The notes: generated by a model not told the origin, from the letters alone. A stretch of 64,000 nt of DNA from Hymenobacter artigasi (GCF_012275535.1 NZ_JAAVTK010000001.1:1-64000), one strand, 5' to 3'. Shown: positions 24,902 through 33,452, counted from the first letter of the stretch. Program-made: numbers and translations.

Positions 24902-25256
24902 CCCCGACCGGGCCCGCCACATGCTGGAAGCAGCAAAATTAATTGTTGACTTTACGCAGTCCCGCACCTTCCAGGAATTGCTCACCGATGCCCTGCTTCG
25001 GTCGGCAGTGGAGCGGCAATTTGAAATTCTTGGGGAAGCCAGCTCGCATATCTCCGCCGGTACCCAAGCCTTGTGGCCTACCATTGAGTGGAAACAGATT
25101 AAAAACTTTCGGAATCTGCTGGCTCATGAATACTTCCGCACCAACTACGCCGAGGTGTGGAATATTGCCCGTAACCTGTTGCCGCCCTTGCTGCCCACGC
25201 TGGAAGCACTTTTCGCTGACCTAGACAGCCAGTTTGGCCCTGATGCCAGTGTATAA
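24873..25256 (+). CDS. hepT: HEPN-domain RNase toxin (HepT)
   Basis: 127 residues from ATG at 24873, inside the end of mntA in another frame. RNLLAHEY at 80-87 is the Rx4HxY motif: Arg80 and His85 are the RNase residues and Tyr87 the AMPylation target. The four-helix HEPN fold fits the rest of the protein. In related systems HepT cleaves mRNA or tRNA and MntA neutralises it. All motif residues are intact, so the pair looks functional. Its last codons overlap the start of pyrD by 14 bp, tying toxin translation to an essential gene. Confidence 0.87.
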   Translation: MSPKKNRPRDPDRARHMLEAAKLIVDFTQSRTFQELLTDALLRSAVERQFEILGEASSHISAGTQALWPTIEWKQIKNFRNLLAHEYFRTNYAEVWNIARNLLPPLLPTLEALFADLDSQFGPDASV

Positions 25257-26283
25257 AGCCCTCGTCAAGCCCCTCCTTTTCAACCTCGACGCCGAGCGCG
25301 CCCACCACCTTGTTTTCGATAATCTGCGCCGGGCAGCGCGGGTGCCGGGCACCCCGGCCCTGCTGCGGGCACTCTACGATTTCCAGCACCCCAGCCTGGC
25401 GCGGGAGGTTTTCGGGCTGAAGTTCCCGAACCCGGTGGGGCTGGCGGCGGGGTTTGACAAGAATGCCGTGCTGACCGATGAGCTGGCCACGCTGGGCTTC
25501 GGCTTTGTGGAAATCGGGACGGTGACGCCCCGGCCGCAGCCCGGCAACCCGCAGCCGCGCCTGTTTCGGCTGCCGCAGGACGAGGCCTTGGTAAACCGCA
25601 TGGGCTTCAACAACGACGGGGCGGCCGTGGTGGCCGCGCGGCTGGCCCGGCGGGCGAACCAGAAGCTCATCATCGGCGGCAACATTGGCAAGAACAAGGA
25701 CACGCCCAACGCGCGCGCCGCCGAGGACTACGTGGCCGGCTTCGAGGCCCTGGCCGAGGTGGTGGACTATTTCGTGGTGAACGTGAGCTCGCCCAACACG
25801 CCCGGCCTACGCGAGCTGCAGGAGAAAAAACCGCTGATTGACCTGTTGCAGCAGGTGCAGGCCCGTAACCTGGCCCGCGCCATTCCGCGCCCGCTGCTGC
25901 TAAAAATCGCGCCCGACCTGACGGATTCGCAGCTCGACGACATTCTGGAAATAGCCCGTGAAACGCAGCTCAGCGGCCTGGTGGCCACCAATACCACCAT
26001 CAGCCGCGACAACCTGAGCTCCGAGCCGGGCTACGTGGCCAGCCTGGGGGCGGGCGGGCTGAGCGGCAAGCCGCTCCGGGCCCGGGCCACCGAAGTTATC
26101 CGCTACCTGCACCGGAAATCTGACGGGGGCTTGCCCATTATCGGCGCGGGCGGCATTCATTCGGCGGCCGATGCGCGGGAGAAACTGGAAGCCGGCGCGG
26201 CACTGATTCAGCTGTATACCGGCTTTATTTATGAAGGGCCGGCGCTGGTGAGCCGGATAAACCGGAGCCTGGTGCCAGCGTAA
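25243..26283 (+). CDS. pyrD: Dihydroorotate dehydrogenase (quinone), class 2
   Basis: 346 residues from ATG at 25243; a TTG at 25234 would add three residues and is less likely. N-terminal helices (VYKALVKPLLFNLDAERAHHL) mark the membrane-associated class 2 enzyme. NPVGLAAGFDKNA, FVEIGTVTPRPQPGNP and VNVSSPNTPGLRELQ hold the FMN site and the catalytic serine. It oxidises dihydroorotate to orotate and passes electrons to menaquinone. Placement directly behind hepT is unusual. The 3' end overlaps the next gene on the other strand by 59 bp. Confidence 0.94.
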   Translation: MPVYKALVKPLLFNLDAERAHHLVFDNLRRAARVPGTPALLRALYDFQHPSLAREVFGLKFPNPVGLAAGFDKNAVLTDELATLGFGFVEIGTVTPRPQPGNPQPRLFRLPQDEALVNRMGFNNDGAAVVAARLARRANQKLIIGGNIGKNKDTPNARAAEDYVAGFEALAEVVDYFVVNVSSPNTPGLRELQEKKPLIDLLQQVQARNLARAIPRPLLLKIAPDLTDSQLDDILEIARETQLSGLVATNTTISRDNLSSEPGYVASLGAGGLSGKPLRARATEVIRYLHRKSDGGLPIIGAGGIHSAADAREKLEAGAALIQLYTGFIYEGPALVSRINRSLVPA

Positions 26284-26911
26284 CCTGTTGCCCGCGCACC
26301 CGCCGGTGCCACCAGATGATGATGGGCACCCCGATGGCCGTGGGCCACAGGAAGCTGTATGGAAATGGAATAAAGTGCAGGCTGGTGGCCGAAAACGCCG
26401 TTACGGCCGCAATGTAGGAGGCCATAAAGCCTGAAATGTGGTTGAGCAGCCACTGGTTTTTGGTCCAGTGGCCGGCATTGGCGTAGCCGCGCAGCTGGCG
26501 GAAAGCCGTGGCCGCACCAATGCTGCCGAACACGCCTACGGGAATGTTGCCGGATAGCACCGCATACCCAACCGTGCCCAGGAATACGAGCAGCCCCACG
26601 CCCGCCACAGCCCAGTCGAACGCTTCCACGCGGGCATCCCAGGCCAGGCTTTTCAGGAAAAGCGAGCGGTAGCCGAAGCCGGCCATGTACAGGCTGAACA
26701 CGGCAGTGAGCAGCAGAAACGTACTGTGAATGTGCTGCGAGCCCGCCAGGGCGGTAGTACCGGCCACCACCATCGACCAGAAAAACACCAGCCCCCAGCG
26801 CCGGTGCGTTGCCCCGCCCTTGCGCACGGCCAGCGCTACGGGAGCCACAAAAAACCCGGTGAAGCCGGCCGCGATGTGCAAGTAGCGGTTGAGGGCGAAG
26901 AAGGTTTCCAT
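26225..26911 (-). CDS. Multipass membrane protein, DUF2306-like
   Basis: 228 residues from ATG at 26911. Seven hydrophobic segments; LNRYLHIAAGFTGFFVAPVAL followed by THRRWGLVFFWSMVVAG resembles membrane proteins annotated as DUF2306, whose conserved His and Arg may bind a cofactor. Function unknown. Its last 20 codons are antisense to the end of pyrD (59-bp convergent overlap), so the C-terminal 15 residues (Gly/Ser/Pro-rich) may be a recent extension. Confidence 0.65.
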   Translation of the reverse strand: METFFALNRYLHIAAGFTGFFVAPVALAVRKGGATHRRWGLVFFWSMVVAGTTALAGSQHIHSTFLLLTAVFSLYMAGFGYRSLFLKSLAWDARVEAFDWAVAGVGLLVFLGTVGYAVLSGNIPVGVFGSIGAATAFRQLRGYANAGHWTKNQWLLNHISGFMASYIAAVTAFSATSLHFIPFPYSFLWPTAIGVPIIIWWHRRVRGQQVTLAPGSGLSGSPAPALHK

Positions 26912-27045
26912 GACGGCGGGCGCGGCTATTGTTGAACCACGGCCGAAAGATGGAAACCGATTCGGCCCGCGCCAAACCGGCGCTACCGAAACGTTGGCCG
27001 GGGCAGCCGAAGCGTCATCAGCGGCCGAAGAGTTGGGGCGCGCGG

Positions 27046-28173
27046 CTACAGCTTCGCCCCTACTTTAAACTCGATTACGTCGGCCGCGCCCCGGTGGATT
27101 TTCAAATCAACGGCCCCGAATACCACGTCGGTGAAATGGTATTTCAGGCCCAGGCGCTCGTAGTAGGCCGTGCTCGATTTGTAGGGTGAATACACGTAGA
27201 AACCCAGGTGCGACACGAAGGCCAGCCGGCCGAATAGCAGCTCATGGCCCACAAATGCGCCGGCTTTCTTCACGTCGGGCTGCGGGCCGCCGGCGCGGGT
27301 GGTGTCTTCCAGGGTGGCTTTCAGGCTGCGGTCGTTGAAGCCCTCCACGCCCAGCAGCAGGTTGGATTTGCGGTTGACGCGCCGGCCCACGGCCAGCGTC
27401 ACGGAGTTTACCAGGTACTTCTGCTTGTCGCCCTCGGTGCGCTGTTTGAAGCCCAGGCTGGTGCTCACATTGAAGAAATTGGTCCCGATTTCGGGCGGCA
27501 GCGGCGCGCCCGAAGCAAGCGTGGGGGCCGGGCGCTGCTGGTGGTAGTTCAGCCCCAGCACCACCGAGGGCAGGTTCACGCCGAAGTTGGGCTTGGTGGT
27601 GGCGCCGTTGGAGTAGTGGTTGAGCCCCGCCCCTACCAGCAGGCCCAGGTGCGGCGTGAGGGCGTAGTCGTACTCGAAGCGGAATTGCAGCGTGGCATTC
27701 AGGGCCGAGCTGGCGATGGTGTTTTTGTGGTTGGTTTCCTGGTTGTAGGGGTTGGTGAGGTAGGCCAGGCCCGCGCCCAGCCGGAAGCTGAAATCGTGCT
27801 TCGGCCCGCGCGAAAACGTTTTGCTGATGTAGGGACTGGCCGAGAAAACGTAGCCCAGCACCGGGTTGTGAAAGTCGTAGTACGTGAGGGCCAGCCCCAC
27901 CTTTGGGAACTTGTACCACGCGTGCCAGGGCGCGGCCCCGGTCGTCTGCCGCTGCAGGTTGATTTCGAAGCCCGTGGGGTGCGAGGCCACCAGGTGCCGG
28001 ATGGCATAGGTGTGCGCCATAATGATGCTGCCCTGGGCATAGGCGCCCACAATGAACGGCGCAGGCGGCGCAAGCGTGACGCTGGCACTGTCGGCCGCCT
28101 GCCCCCGAACTTCTCCTCCCGAGAAAAAAAAGATTACCGCCCCTAATATCCCCAAACCTGAATAAACATTCAT
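27046..28173 (-). CDS. Acyloxyacyl hydrolase / PagL-like lipid A deacylase
   Basis: 375 residues from ATG at 28173; the 25-residue upstream extension lacks a signal. A signal peptide (about 1-25) precedes a beta-barrel. GLNHYSNGA at 184-191 matches the HxSNG catalytic motif of PagL (His186, Ser188, Asn189). The C-terminal half carries many strands ending in FKVGAKL. The family removes a 3-O acyl chain from lipid A in the outer membrane. The protein is larger than Pseudomonas PagL, as is usual for Bacteroidota relatives as I recall them. It diverges from the first barrel gene of the next cluster. Confidence 0.75.
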   Translation of the reverse strand: MNVYSGLGILGAVIFFFSGGEVRGQAADSASVTLAPPAPFIVGAYAQGSIIMAHTYAIRHLVASHPTGFEINLQRQTTGAAPWHAWYKFPKVGLALTYYDFHNPVLGYVFSASPYISKTFSRGPKHDFSFRLGAGLAYLTNPYNQETNHKNTIASSALNATLQFRFEYDYALTPHLGLLVGAGLNHYSNGATTKPNFGVNLPSVVLGLNYHQQRPAPTLASGAPLPPEIGTNFFNVSTSLGFKQRTEGDKQKYLVNSVTLAVGRRVNRKSNLLLGVEGFNDRSLKATLEDTTRAGGPQPDVKKAGAFVGHELLFGRLAFVSHLGFYVYSPYKSSTAYYERLGLKYHFTDVVFGAVDLKIHRGAADVIEFKVGAKL

Positions 28174-28362
28174 AATAACCCGCTGAGCGACTGTACGTGC
28201 CGGCCCAACCCCAAAAATACAACCCCCAGGCGGCTCTGTTGCAAGCAAAAAAACCGGCCAGTATGCGCAACCCCAATGCCCCTGACACCGCTATAAGCCC
28301 CGATTCTGGCTATATCCCCAGAATTTCTTCAGAATTCGCTTTATCCTTTTTTCTTATCTGTC

Positions 28363-29037
28363 ATGAAAAAGACCATCCTATCCCTGGCCCTGCTTGCGGG
28401 CCTCACCAGTGCTGCTCAGGCCCAGACGGGCCTCAAACTCGGCCTCAAAGGCGGCTTCAACGGCGCTACGTTCTCGGGCACAGACTCGAAAGGCTCGCAG
28501 TACAAAGCGGGCTTCGCGGCCGGTGGCCTGCTGAACTACGGCTTTTCAGACCTGATTTCGGTGCAGGGCGAGTTACTTTATTCGCAGAAAGGTGGCTCGC
28601 GGGATTATGACAACGGGGCCGGCAAAACGTATACCGACAAGACAACCCTTGGCTACATTGATGTGCCCATCCTGTTGAAAGTAACCGCTGGCGACGGTGG
28701 CAAAGGCCCTTTCTTCGAACTGGGTCCGCAGGGCAGCTTCGTCCTGCACCAACGCTCGTTCACAGAGGATAGCGGCGGCAAGCAGGTTGGTCCGTCCTAT
28801 ACCTCCACCGACGCGCTGAATAAGGTGGTTATCGGCTACGTGGCTGGCATCGGCTACCAGCTTACCAGCGGACTGGGCATTGGCCTGCGCTATACTGGGG
28901 ACCTCTCGCAGGTGTACAAGGACGGTGGCACTGCCGTTGCGACCACGGTGGGTGGCGTGACCACCACGGTTACCAACCCCAACGTGCACAACTCGGTATT
29001 TCAGTTGCAGGCGCACTACCTGTTCGGCGGCAAATAA
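28363..29037 (+). CDS. Outer-membrane beta-barrel protein, paralog 1 of 4
   Basis: 224 residues from ATG at 28363. Signal peptide MKKTILSLALLAGLTSAAQA, then an eight-strand-like porin domain: LKLGLKGGFNGATFSG, SVQGELLYSQKGG, YIDVPILLKV, FFELGPQGSFVL, ending in QLQAHYLFGGK. The pattern is that of the OMP_b-brl family common in Bacteroidota. It has an extra Thr/Val-rich loop (about 190-208) compared with paralog 2. It stands alone between a divergent gene and its own terminator. Confidence 0.85.
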   Translation: MKKTILSLALLAGLTSAAQAQTGLKLGLKGGFNGATFSGTDSKGSQYKAGFAAGGLLNYGFSDLISVQGELLYSQKGGSRDYDNGAGKTYTDKTTLGYIDVPILLKVTAGDGGKGPFFELGPQGSFVLHQRSFTEDSGGKQVGPSYTSTDALNKVVIGYVAGIGYQLTSGLGIGLRYTGDLSQVYKDGGTAVATTVGGVTTTVTNPNVHNSVFQLQAHYLFGGK

Positions 29038-29053
29038 GCCACACGGCAAATTC

Positions 29054-29090
29054 AAAAAGGCCCGCTTTCGTAGGAAAGCGGGCCTTTTTT
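29054..29090 (+). terminator. Terminator of paralog 1
   Basis: AAAAAGGCCCGCTTTC, loop GTAG, GAAAGCGGGCCTTTTTT. Confidence 0.88.
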
Positions 29091-29152
29091 GCGTTCGAAT
29101 AACGTAATTCAATTTTACATATATTAATTTTCACCAGGCCTGCATTTAGTAG

Positions 29153-29160
29153 TAGCTTTG
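29153..29160 (+). promoter_or_regulatory. Probable -7 element of paralog 2
   Basis: TAGCTTTG, matching TAnnTTTG, 31 nt before ATG at 29192. The same octamer precedes paralog 4 (30666-30673). Confidence 0.55.
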
Positions 29161-29191
29161 CGCCGCATTTAACCCTTCTTCATTTACAACC

Positions 29192-29776
29192 ATGAAAAAA
29201 GTAATTCTATCCCTGGCCATTCTGGCTGGCGTGACCAGTGCTGCTCAAGCGCAAAGCACTCGTTTCGGCGTGAAGGCCGGGGCTAACCTGGCCAGCTTCT
29301 CGGGCGATAATTCAAGCAACTACAAGAACCTGGTGGGCTTGTCGGCCGGTGTGATGGCAGACTTCGGCTTTAGCGACCTGCTCTCGTTCCACCCCGAATT
29401 GCTGTACTCCCAGAAAGGGTTTAAAGCAGAAAGCGGCGGCGTTTCCGGTCAGGCCCGCCTTTCTTACATCGATTTGCCGCTGTTGCTGCGTGTGAACGCC
29501 GACGGGCTGTTCTTTGAGGCCGGCCCGCAGGTTGGCTTCCTGACTTCGCAGAAGACGGAAGTGGCGGGCACCACGCTCAGCACCAGCACCGATGGTCTGC
29601 GCAAAGTAGATGTGGGCTACATTGCTGGCGTCGGCTACCAGCTGTCGTCGGGCCTGGAGTTCGGGGTGCGCTACAACGGTGGCATCTCTGATATCAACGA
29701 CCCGTCGGTGACTGGCGACAAGCAGCGCAACTCGGTATTCCAGTTTCAGGTGGGATACCTGTTCGGCGGCAAATAA
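29192..29776 (+). CDS. Outer-membrane beta-barrel protein, paralog 2 of 4
   Basis: 194 residues from ATG at 29192. Signal peptide closely like that of paralog 1 (MKKVILSLAILAGVTSAAQA). Shared blocks: FGVKAGANLASFSG, LLSFHPELLYSQKGF, LSYIDLPLLLRVNADGLFFEAGPQVGFL, VGYIAGVGYQLSSGLEFGVRYNGGI and a final QFQVGYLFGGK. The closing aromatic strand is the usual outer-membrane insertion signal. Own promoter and terminator. Confidence 0.87.
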   Translation: MKKVILSLAILAGVTSAAQAQSTRFGVKAGANLASFSGDNSSNYKNLVGLSAGVMADFGFSDLLSFHPELLYSQKGFKAESGGVSGQARLSYIDLPLLLRVNADGLFFEAGPQVGFLTSQKTEVAGTTLSTSTDGLRKVDVGYIAGVGYQLSSGLEFGVRYNGGISDINDPSVTGDKQRNSVFQFQVGYLFGGK

Positions 29777-29796
29777 GCTTTCCGACCGCATTTTTA

Positions 29797-29832
29797 AAAG
29801 CCTGGCTTCTTGCACCGAAGCCAGGCTTTTTT
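29797..29832 (+). terminator. Terminator of paralog 2
   Basis: AAAAGCCTGGCTTC, loop TTGCACC, GAAGCCAGGCTTTTTT. Confidence 0.88.
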
Positions 29833-29944
29833 GTGCCCAAACGCTATGTTTAGCAACTTAATGAGGAAGGCCAGAGTATATGCCCCGGCCCTGCAAGCCA
29901 CTGCTCTTACCACTGATTATCAATATCTTCATTAAATCTTCATC

Positions 29945-30547
29945 ATGAAAAAGACCTTCCTTTCGCTGGCGCTGGTAGCGGCGGCCGCCGGGGCCGCCCA
30001 GGCCCAGACGCCCGCCAACAGCATTGGCATCAAGGCCGGCTACGGCATCACCAGCCTCACGGGCAACACCAGCAGCGGCTATACGTCCAAGAGCCACTCG
30101 GCCTACCAGGCCGGCCTGATGGCCGACGTGTATTTTGGGGAGGTTATTTCCTTCCACCCCGAAGCCCTGTATACCAAGCAGTATTTCGACGCTACCGACC
30201 TGGTTAACCTGAGCCGCGACGTGGACTACATCAACTTGCCGCTGCTAGCCCGCTACCACGCCGACGGCCTGTTTTTTGAAGCCGGCCCGGAGGTCAACTT
30301 CGCCTTATCGGGCAAAGACGAAGGTGGTGCGGACATCAAAAGCCGCGATGTGACGCCGGTGGCCCTAGACTACGTGGTGGGCCTGGGCTACCAGCTCCCG
30401 GTTGGCCTCTCGCTGGGCGTGCGCTACGATGGCGGCATCAGCCACACCTACAAGGACACGGCGGGCAACAACCTGGGCACCGGCAACCTGCGTTCCAGCA
30501 CGTTCTGGTTCAACCTGGGCTACGCTTTCGGGGGCACGGGGCGTTAG
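29945..30547 (+). CDS. Outer-membrane beta-barrel protein, paralog 3 of 4
   Basis: 200 residues from ATG at 29945. Signal peptide MKKTFLSLALVAAAAGAAQA. Blocks shared with the paralogs include ISFHPEALYTKQYF, DYINLPLLARYHADGLFFEAGPEV and VVGLGYQLPVGLSLGVRYDGGI; it ends FWFNLGYAFGG. It shows more divergence than paralogs 1 and 2. No clear TAnnTTTG was found in its 110-bp leader. Own terminator. Confidence 0.85.
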   Translation: MKKTFLSLALVAAAAGAAQAQTPANSIGIKAGYGITSLTGNTSSGYTSKSHSAYQAGLMADVYFGEVISFHPEALYTKQYFDATDLVNLSRDVDYINLPLLARYHADGLFFEAGPEVNFALSGKDEGGADIKSRDVTPVALDYVVGLGYQLPVGLSLGVRYDGGISHTYKDTAGNNLGTGNLRSSTFWFNLGYAFGGTGR

Positions 30548-30571
30548 TAACCCACTGCTGCACACTACTAA

Positions 30572-30604
30572 GAGCTCGGTTTCCACAATGGAAGCCGGGC
30601 TTTT
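30572..30604 (+). terminator. Terminator of paralog 3
   Basis: AGCTCGGTTTCC, loop ACAAT, GGAAGCCGGGCT, TTTT. Loop and right arm nearly match the terminator of paralog 4, suggesting that gene and terminator were duplicated together. Confidence 0.82.
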
Positions 30605-30665
30605 GCGTTGCGGATGGTGTCACCGACGGATGGGACGGCGGATGGGTTCACGCCCAGCCCAACCG

Positions 30666-30673
30666 TAGCTTTG
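30666..30673 (+). promoter_or_regulatory. Probable -7 element of paralog 4
   Basis: TAGCTTTG, 24 nt before ATG at 30698. Confidence 0.55.
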
Positions 30674-30697
30674 CGGTATCACCTATCTACTTCGCTT

Positions 30698-31291
30698 ATG
30701 AAAAAGACTTTTTACACCCTCGCGCTACTAGCCGGGCTCACGGGTGCGGCGCAGGCGCAACGCAACGTTTCGCTGGGCCTGAAGGCCGGAGCCACGTACT
30801 CTTCATTTGTGGGCAAGCAGGCCAATAACGAGGAGGGCCGTTTTGGCTTCCAGGCTGGCGGTTTCGCCAATATTGGCCTGAGCCGGATGTTCGCCTTCCA
30901 ACCCGAAATAATCTATTCTCAGAAGGGCACCAAGTACAAGGACATAACTGACTATAGCACGCGCCTGAATTACCTGGATGTACCGCTGGCTTTTCACGTC
31001 AATGCCGACGGGCTGTTTTTCGAGGCCGGGCCGCAGGTAGGCTTCTTGCTATCGGCCAAGGACGAAGCCGGTAATACGTCGGTTGATGTTAAAGATGCCG
31101 CCAATGCCGTCGATTTCGGTTATTTGGTGGGCCTGGGCTACCAGCGCAAAACCGGCCTGGGAATTGGCCTGCGCTACAACGGCGGCTTTACCAACATTCC
31201 CAAAGCTTACACCTCGGGCAACGTGACGGTGCAGAACAACATCCGAAACAGCGCGTTTCAACTGTATCTCACGTACTCCTTCGGCGGATAA
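30698..31291 (+). CDS. Outer-membrane beta-barrel protein, paralog 4 of 4
   Basis: 197 residues from ATG at 30698; an upstream frame extension of 30 residues lacks a signal and crosses the -7 element. Signal MKKTFYTLALLAGLTGAAQA, then VSLGLKAGATYSSFVG, FAFQPEIIYSQKG, LNYLDVPLAFHVNADGLFFEAGPQVGFLLSAKDEAG and a closing FQLYLTYSFGG. KDE followed by G at the same place as in paralog 3 links these two. Probably an eight-stranded outer-membrane barrel of unknown cargo. Confidence 0.87.
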   Translation: MKKTFYTLALLAGLTGAAQAQRNVSLGLKAGATYSSFVGKQANNEEGRFGFQAGGFANIGLSRMFAFQPEIIYSQKGTKYKDITDYSTRLNYLDVPLAFHVNADGLFFEAGPQVGFLLSAKDEAGNTSVDVKDAANAVDFGYLVGLGYQRKTGLGIGLRYNGGFTNIPKAYTSGNVTVQNNIRNSAFQLYLTYSFGG

Positions 31292-31305
31292 TCCCCCAAT
31301 TCCTT

Positions 31306-31354
31306 ACCACCAAAAAGCCCGGCTTCCGCAATGGAAGCCGGGCTTTTTGGTGGT
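31306..31354. terminator. Bidirectional terminator with a perfect 22-bp stem
   Basis: Arms 31306-31327 and 31333-31354 pair without mismatch around loop GCAAT; A5/T5 lie inside the stem. Serves paralog 4 and the convergent M20 peptidase gene. Confidence 0.9.
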
Positions 31355-31372
31355 TATTGAACCAGCCAGCCG

Positions 31373-32737
31373 CTACTCGGCCGCCGCGTAGTTGCGGTAG
31401 AAGTGCGGGATGGTTTCGATGCCTTTCAGGAAGTTGAACACTCCGAAATGCTCATTAGGCGAGTGGATGGCGTCGCTGTCGAGCCCGAAGCCGAGCAGGA
31501 CGGTATCGAGGCCGAGCTCCGACTTGAACATGGCCACGATGGGGATGGAGCCGCCGCCGCGCGTGGGCACCGGGCGCTTGCCGAAAGTGGTTTCCATGGC
31601 ATCAGCTGCCGCTTTGTAGGCTACCGAGTCGGTGGGCGTTACCACGGGCTCGCCGCCGTGGTGGGGGCGCACTTCGACGGTGACGCCGGCCGGCGCGATG
31701 CTGGCGAAGTGCTGCTGGAACAGGGCCGTGATTTCGGCCGAAGTCTGGTGGGGTACCAGGCGCATCGAAATTTTGGCGTGGGCCTGCGAGGCGATGACAG
31801 TTTTGGCGCCCTCGCCGGTGTAGCCGCCCCAAATGCCGTTCACGTCGAGCGTGGGGCGAATGCTGGTGCGCTCCATGCTGCTGTAGCCTTTTTCGCCGTA
31901 GCTATCGGGCAGGCCGATGCTCTTTTGGAACTCGTCTTCGGAGAACGGGGCTTTGGCCATTTCGGCGCGCTCGTCGGCGCTCAACTCGTCCACGTTGTCG
32001 TAGAAACCGGGGATGGTGATGTGGCCGTTGGCATCGTGCAGGCTGGCAATCATCTCACACAGGGCGTTGATGGGGTTTTGCACCGCGCCGCCGTAGAGGC
32101 CCGAGTGCAGGTCGCGGTTGGGGCCGGTCACGGTTACTTCGTGGTAGCTCAGGCCGCGCAGGCCCACCTCGATGCTGGGCACATCGTTGGCCAGAATGCC
32201 GGTATCGGAGACGAGGATGACGTCGGCTTTCAGCTTCTCCTTGTTGGCCCGCACGAAGATTTCGAGGTTGTTGGAGCCGATTTCCTCTTCGCCTTCGAAC
32301 ATGAATTTGATGTTGCAGGGCACGCCGCCCTGGCCGTCGCGCATCATCATCTCGAAGGCTTTGACGTGCATGTACACCTGGCCTTTGTCGTCGCAGGCGC
32401 CGCGGGCGTATATTTTTTCGTCCTTAATCACCGGCTCAAAGGGCGGCGAGTTCCAGAGCTCGTAGGGGTCGGCGGGCTGCACGTCGTAGTGGCCGTACAC
32501 GAGGACGGTTTTGGCCTCGGGGCTCACGATGTAGTCGCCGTACACGATGGGATTACCGGCCGTGGGGCAGATTTCGACGTTTTGCACGCCGGCTTCCTCG
32601 AGGCGGGTTTTGAGGAAGTCGGCGGCCTTCAGCACGTCGGCGTGGAACTTGGGGTCGGCCGACACGGACGGGATGCGGAGCCAGTCCATCAGCTCATCGA
32701 GAAAGCGGGTTTGGTTGTCGGCGAGGTAATTGGCCAT
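31373..32737 (-). CDS. M20 family dipeptidase
   Basis: 454 residues from ATG at 32737. Metal ligands and catalytic residues of M20 peptidases are visible: YGHYDVQPADP (His, Asp), ARGACDDKGQ (bridging Asp), FEGEEEIGS (catalytic Glu) and VSDTGI; a late His in SPNEHFGVF completes the site. PTLDVNGIWGGYTGEGAKTV marks the dimerisation domain and the CNDP-like dipeptidase branch. No signal peptide, so cytoplasmic hydrolysis of dipeptides is most likely. TACTTTTA lies 33 nt upstream as a possible -7 element. Confidence 0.92.
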   Translation of the reverse strand: MANYLADNQTRFLDELMDWLRIPSVSADPKFHADVLKAADFLKTRLEEAGVQNVEICPTAGNPIVYGDYIVSPEAKTVLVYGHYDVQPADPYELWNSPPFEPVIKDEKIYARGACDDKGQVYMHVKAFEMMMRDGQGGVPCNIKFMFEGEEEIGSNNLEIFVRANKEKLKADVILVSDTGILANDVPSIEVGLRGLSYHEVTVTGPNRDLHSGLYGGAVQNPINALCEMIASLHDANGHITIPGFYDNVDELSADERAEMAKAPFSEDEFQKSIGLPDSYGEKGYSSMERTSIRPTLDVNGIWGGYTGEGAKTVIASQAHAKISMRLVPHQTSAEITALFQQHFASIAPAGVTVEVRPHHGGEPVVTPTDSVAYKAAADAMETTFGKRPVPTRGGGSIPIVAMFKSELGLDTVLLGFGLDSDAIHSPNEHFGVFNFLKGIETIPHFYRNYAAAE

Positions 32738-32846
32738 GCGGAGCGGGATTTGGGGTTGGGAATGCGGAAGTAAAAGTAGCGGGCGGCGGCTGATAAGCGC
32801 GCCAACGGCCGGCATTCCCTCCCTGCCAGCCCACCCGGCCCCGCAC

Positions 32847-33296
32847 CTACCCCATAATGCGCAGCGAGGTACCGGTTTGCGTCACGGTGTATTGCTTGAG
32901 GGCGCGGGGCGCGGGGCCACTGAGCACGGTGCCGGCCACGTCGAAAATGGCATTGTGATTAGGGCACACGAAGCGGCTCTGGCTCTGGGTGAAGTACACG
33001 CTGGTACCATCGTGGGTGCAGGGCGCTTGCAGGGCCACGTAGGTGCCGGCCGTGGTTTTGGCCACAATTACGTCGCGCGTGGGGCTGTAGAGGTAGCCCT
33101 TGGCCGCATCGTTGAGGGGGGCGCTGCTGGCGGCGGTGAGGTCCACGGTGAAATCGACGCCGGAAGCGCCGGGCACGGGGTCGCTGCTCTTGCTGCTGCC
33201 ACAACCGCCGAGGCAGGCCGAGGCGACCAGCGCCGTAGCGCCCAGGCCGAAAAGCTGCAGGAAGTCTTTGCGGTTTATTTCTGAGGAATTTGCCAT
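32847..33296 (-). CDS. Rieske [2Fe-2S] lipoprotein
   Basis: 149 residues from ATG at 33296. The N-terminus NRKDFLQLFGLGATALVASAC looks like an export signal with one Arg-Lys pair and a lipobox cysteine (Cys28 or Cys32). CTH at 93-95 and CPNH at 111-114 are the paired Cys-His ligands of a Rieske cluster; FDVAGTVLSGPAP follows as in stand-alone Rieske proteins. It should be an extracytoplasmic electron carrier. No oxidase, dehydrogenase or cytochrome gene is next to it, so its partner is unknown. Confidence 0.88.
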   Translation of the reverse strand: MANSSEINRKDFLQLFGLGATALVASACLGGCGSSKSSDPVPGASGVDFTVDLTAASSAPLNDAAKGYLYSPTRDVIVAKTTAGTYVALQAPCTHDGTSVYFTQSQSRFVCPNHNAIFDVAGTVLSGPAPRALKQYTVTQTGTSLRIMG

Positions 33297-33452
33297 GGCA
33301 CAAAAGAAAATAAAACAGGATGAGTAACGGCTGAATATGCCGGATAAACGCTTGAATGCCCGAAATTTATTTCGGCGCGGGCCGGCTAACCGACGAAACC
33401 CCGCCCCGGGCCAATTGTTGCCCGGCAGGCGTTGGCCAGCGAGGGCTGCGGC

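Noticed and set aside
25234..25242. TTG start for pyrD
   Set aside because: An ATG three codons later gives the usual N-terminus of class 2 enzymes.
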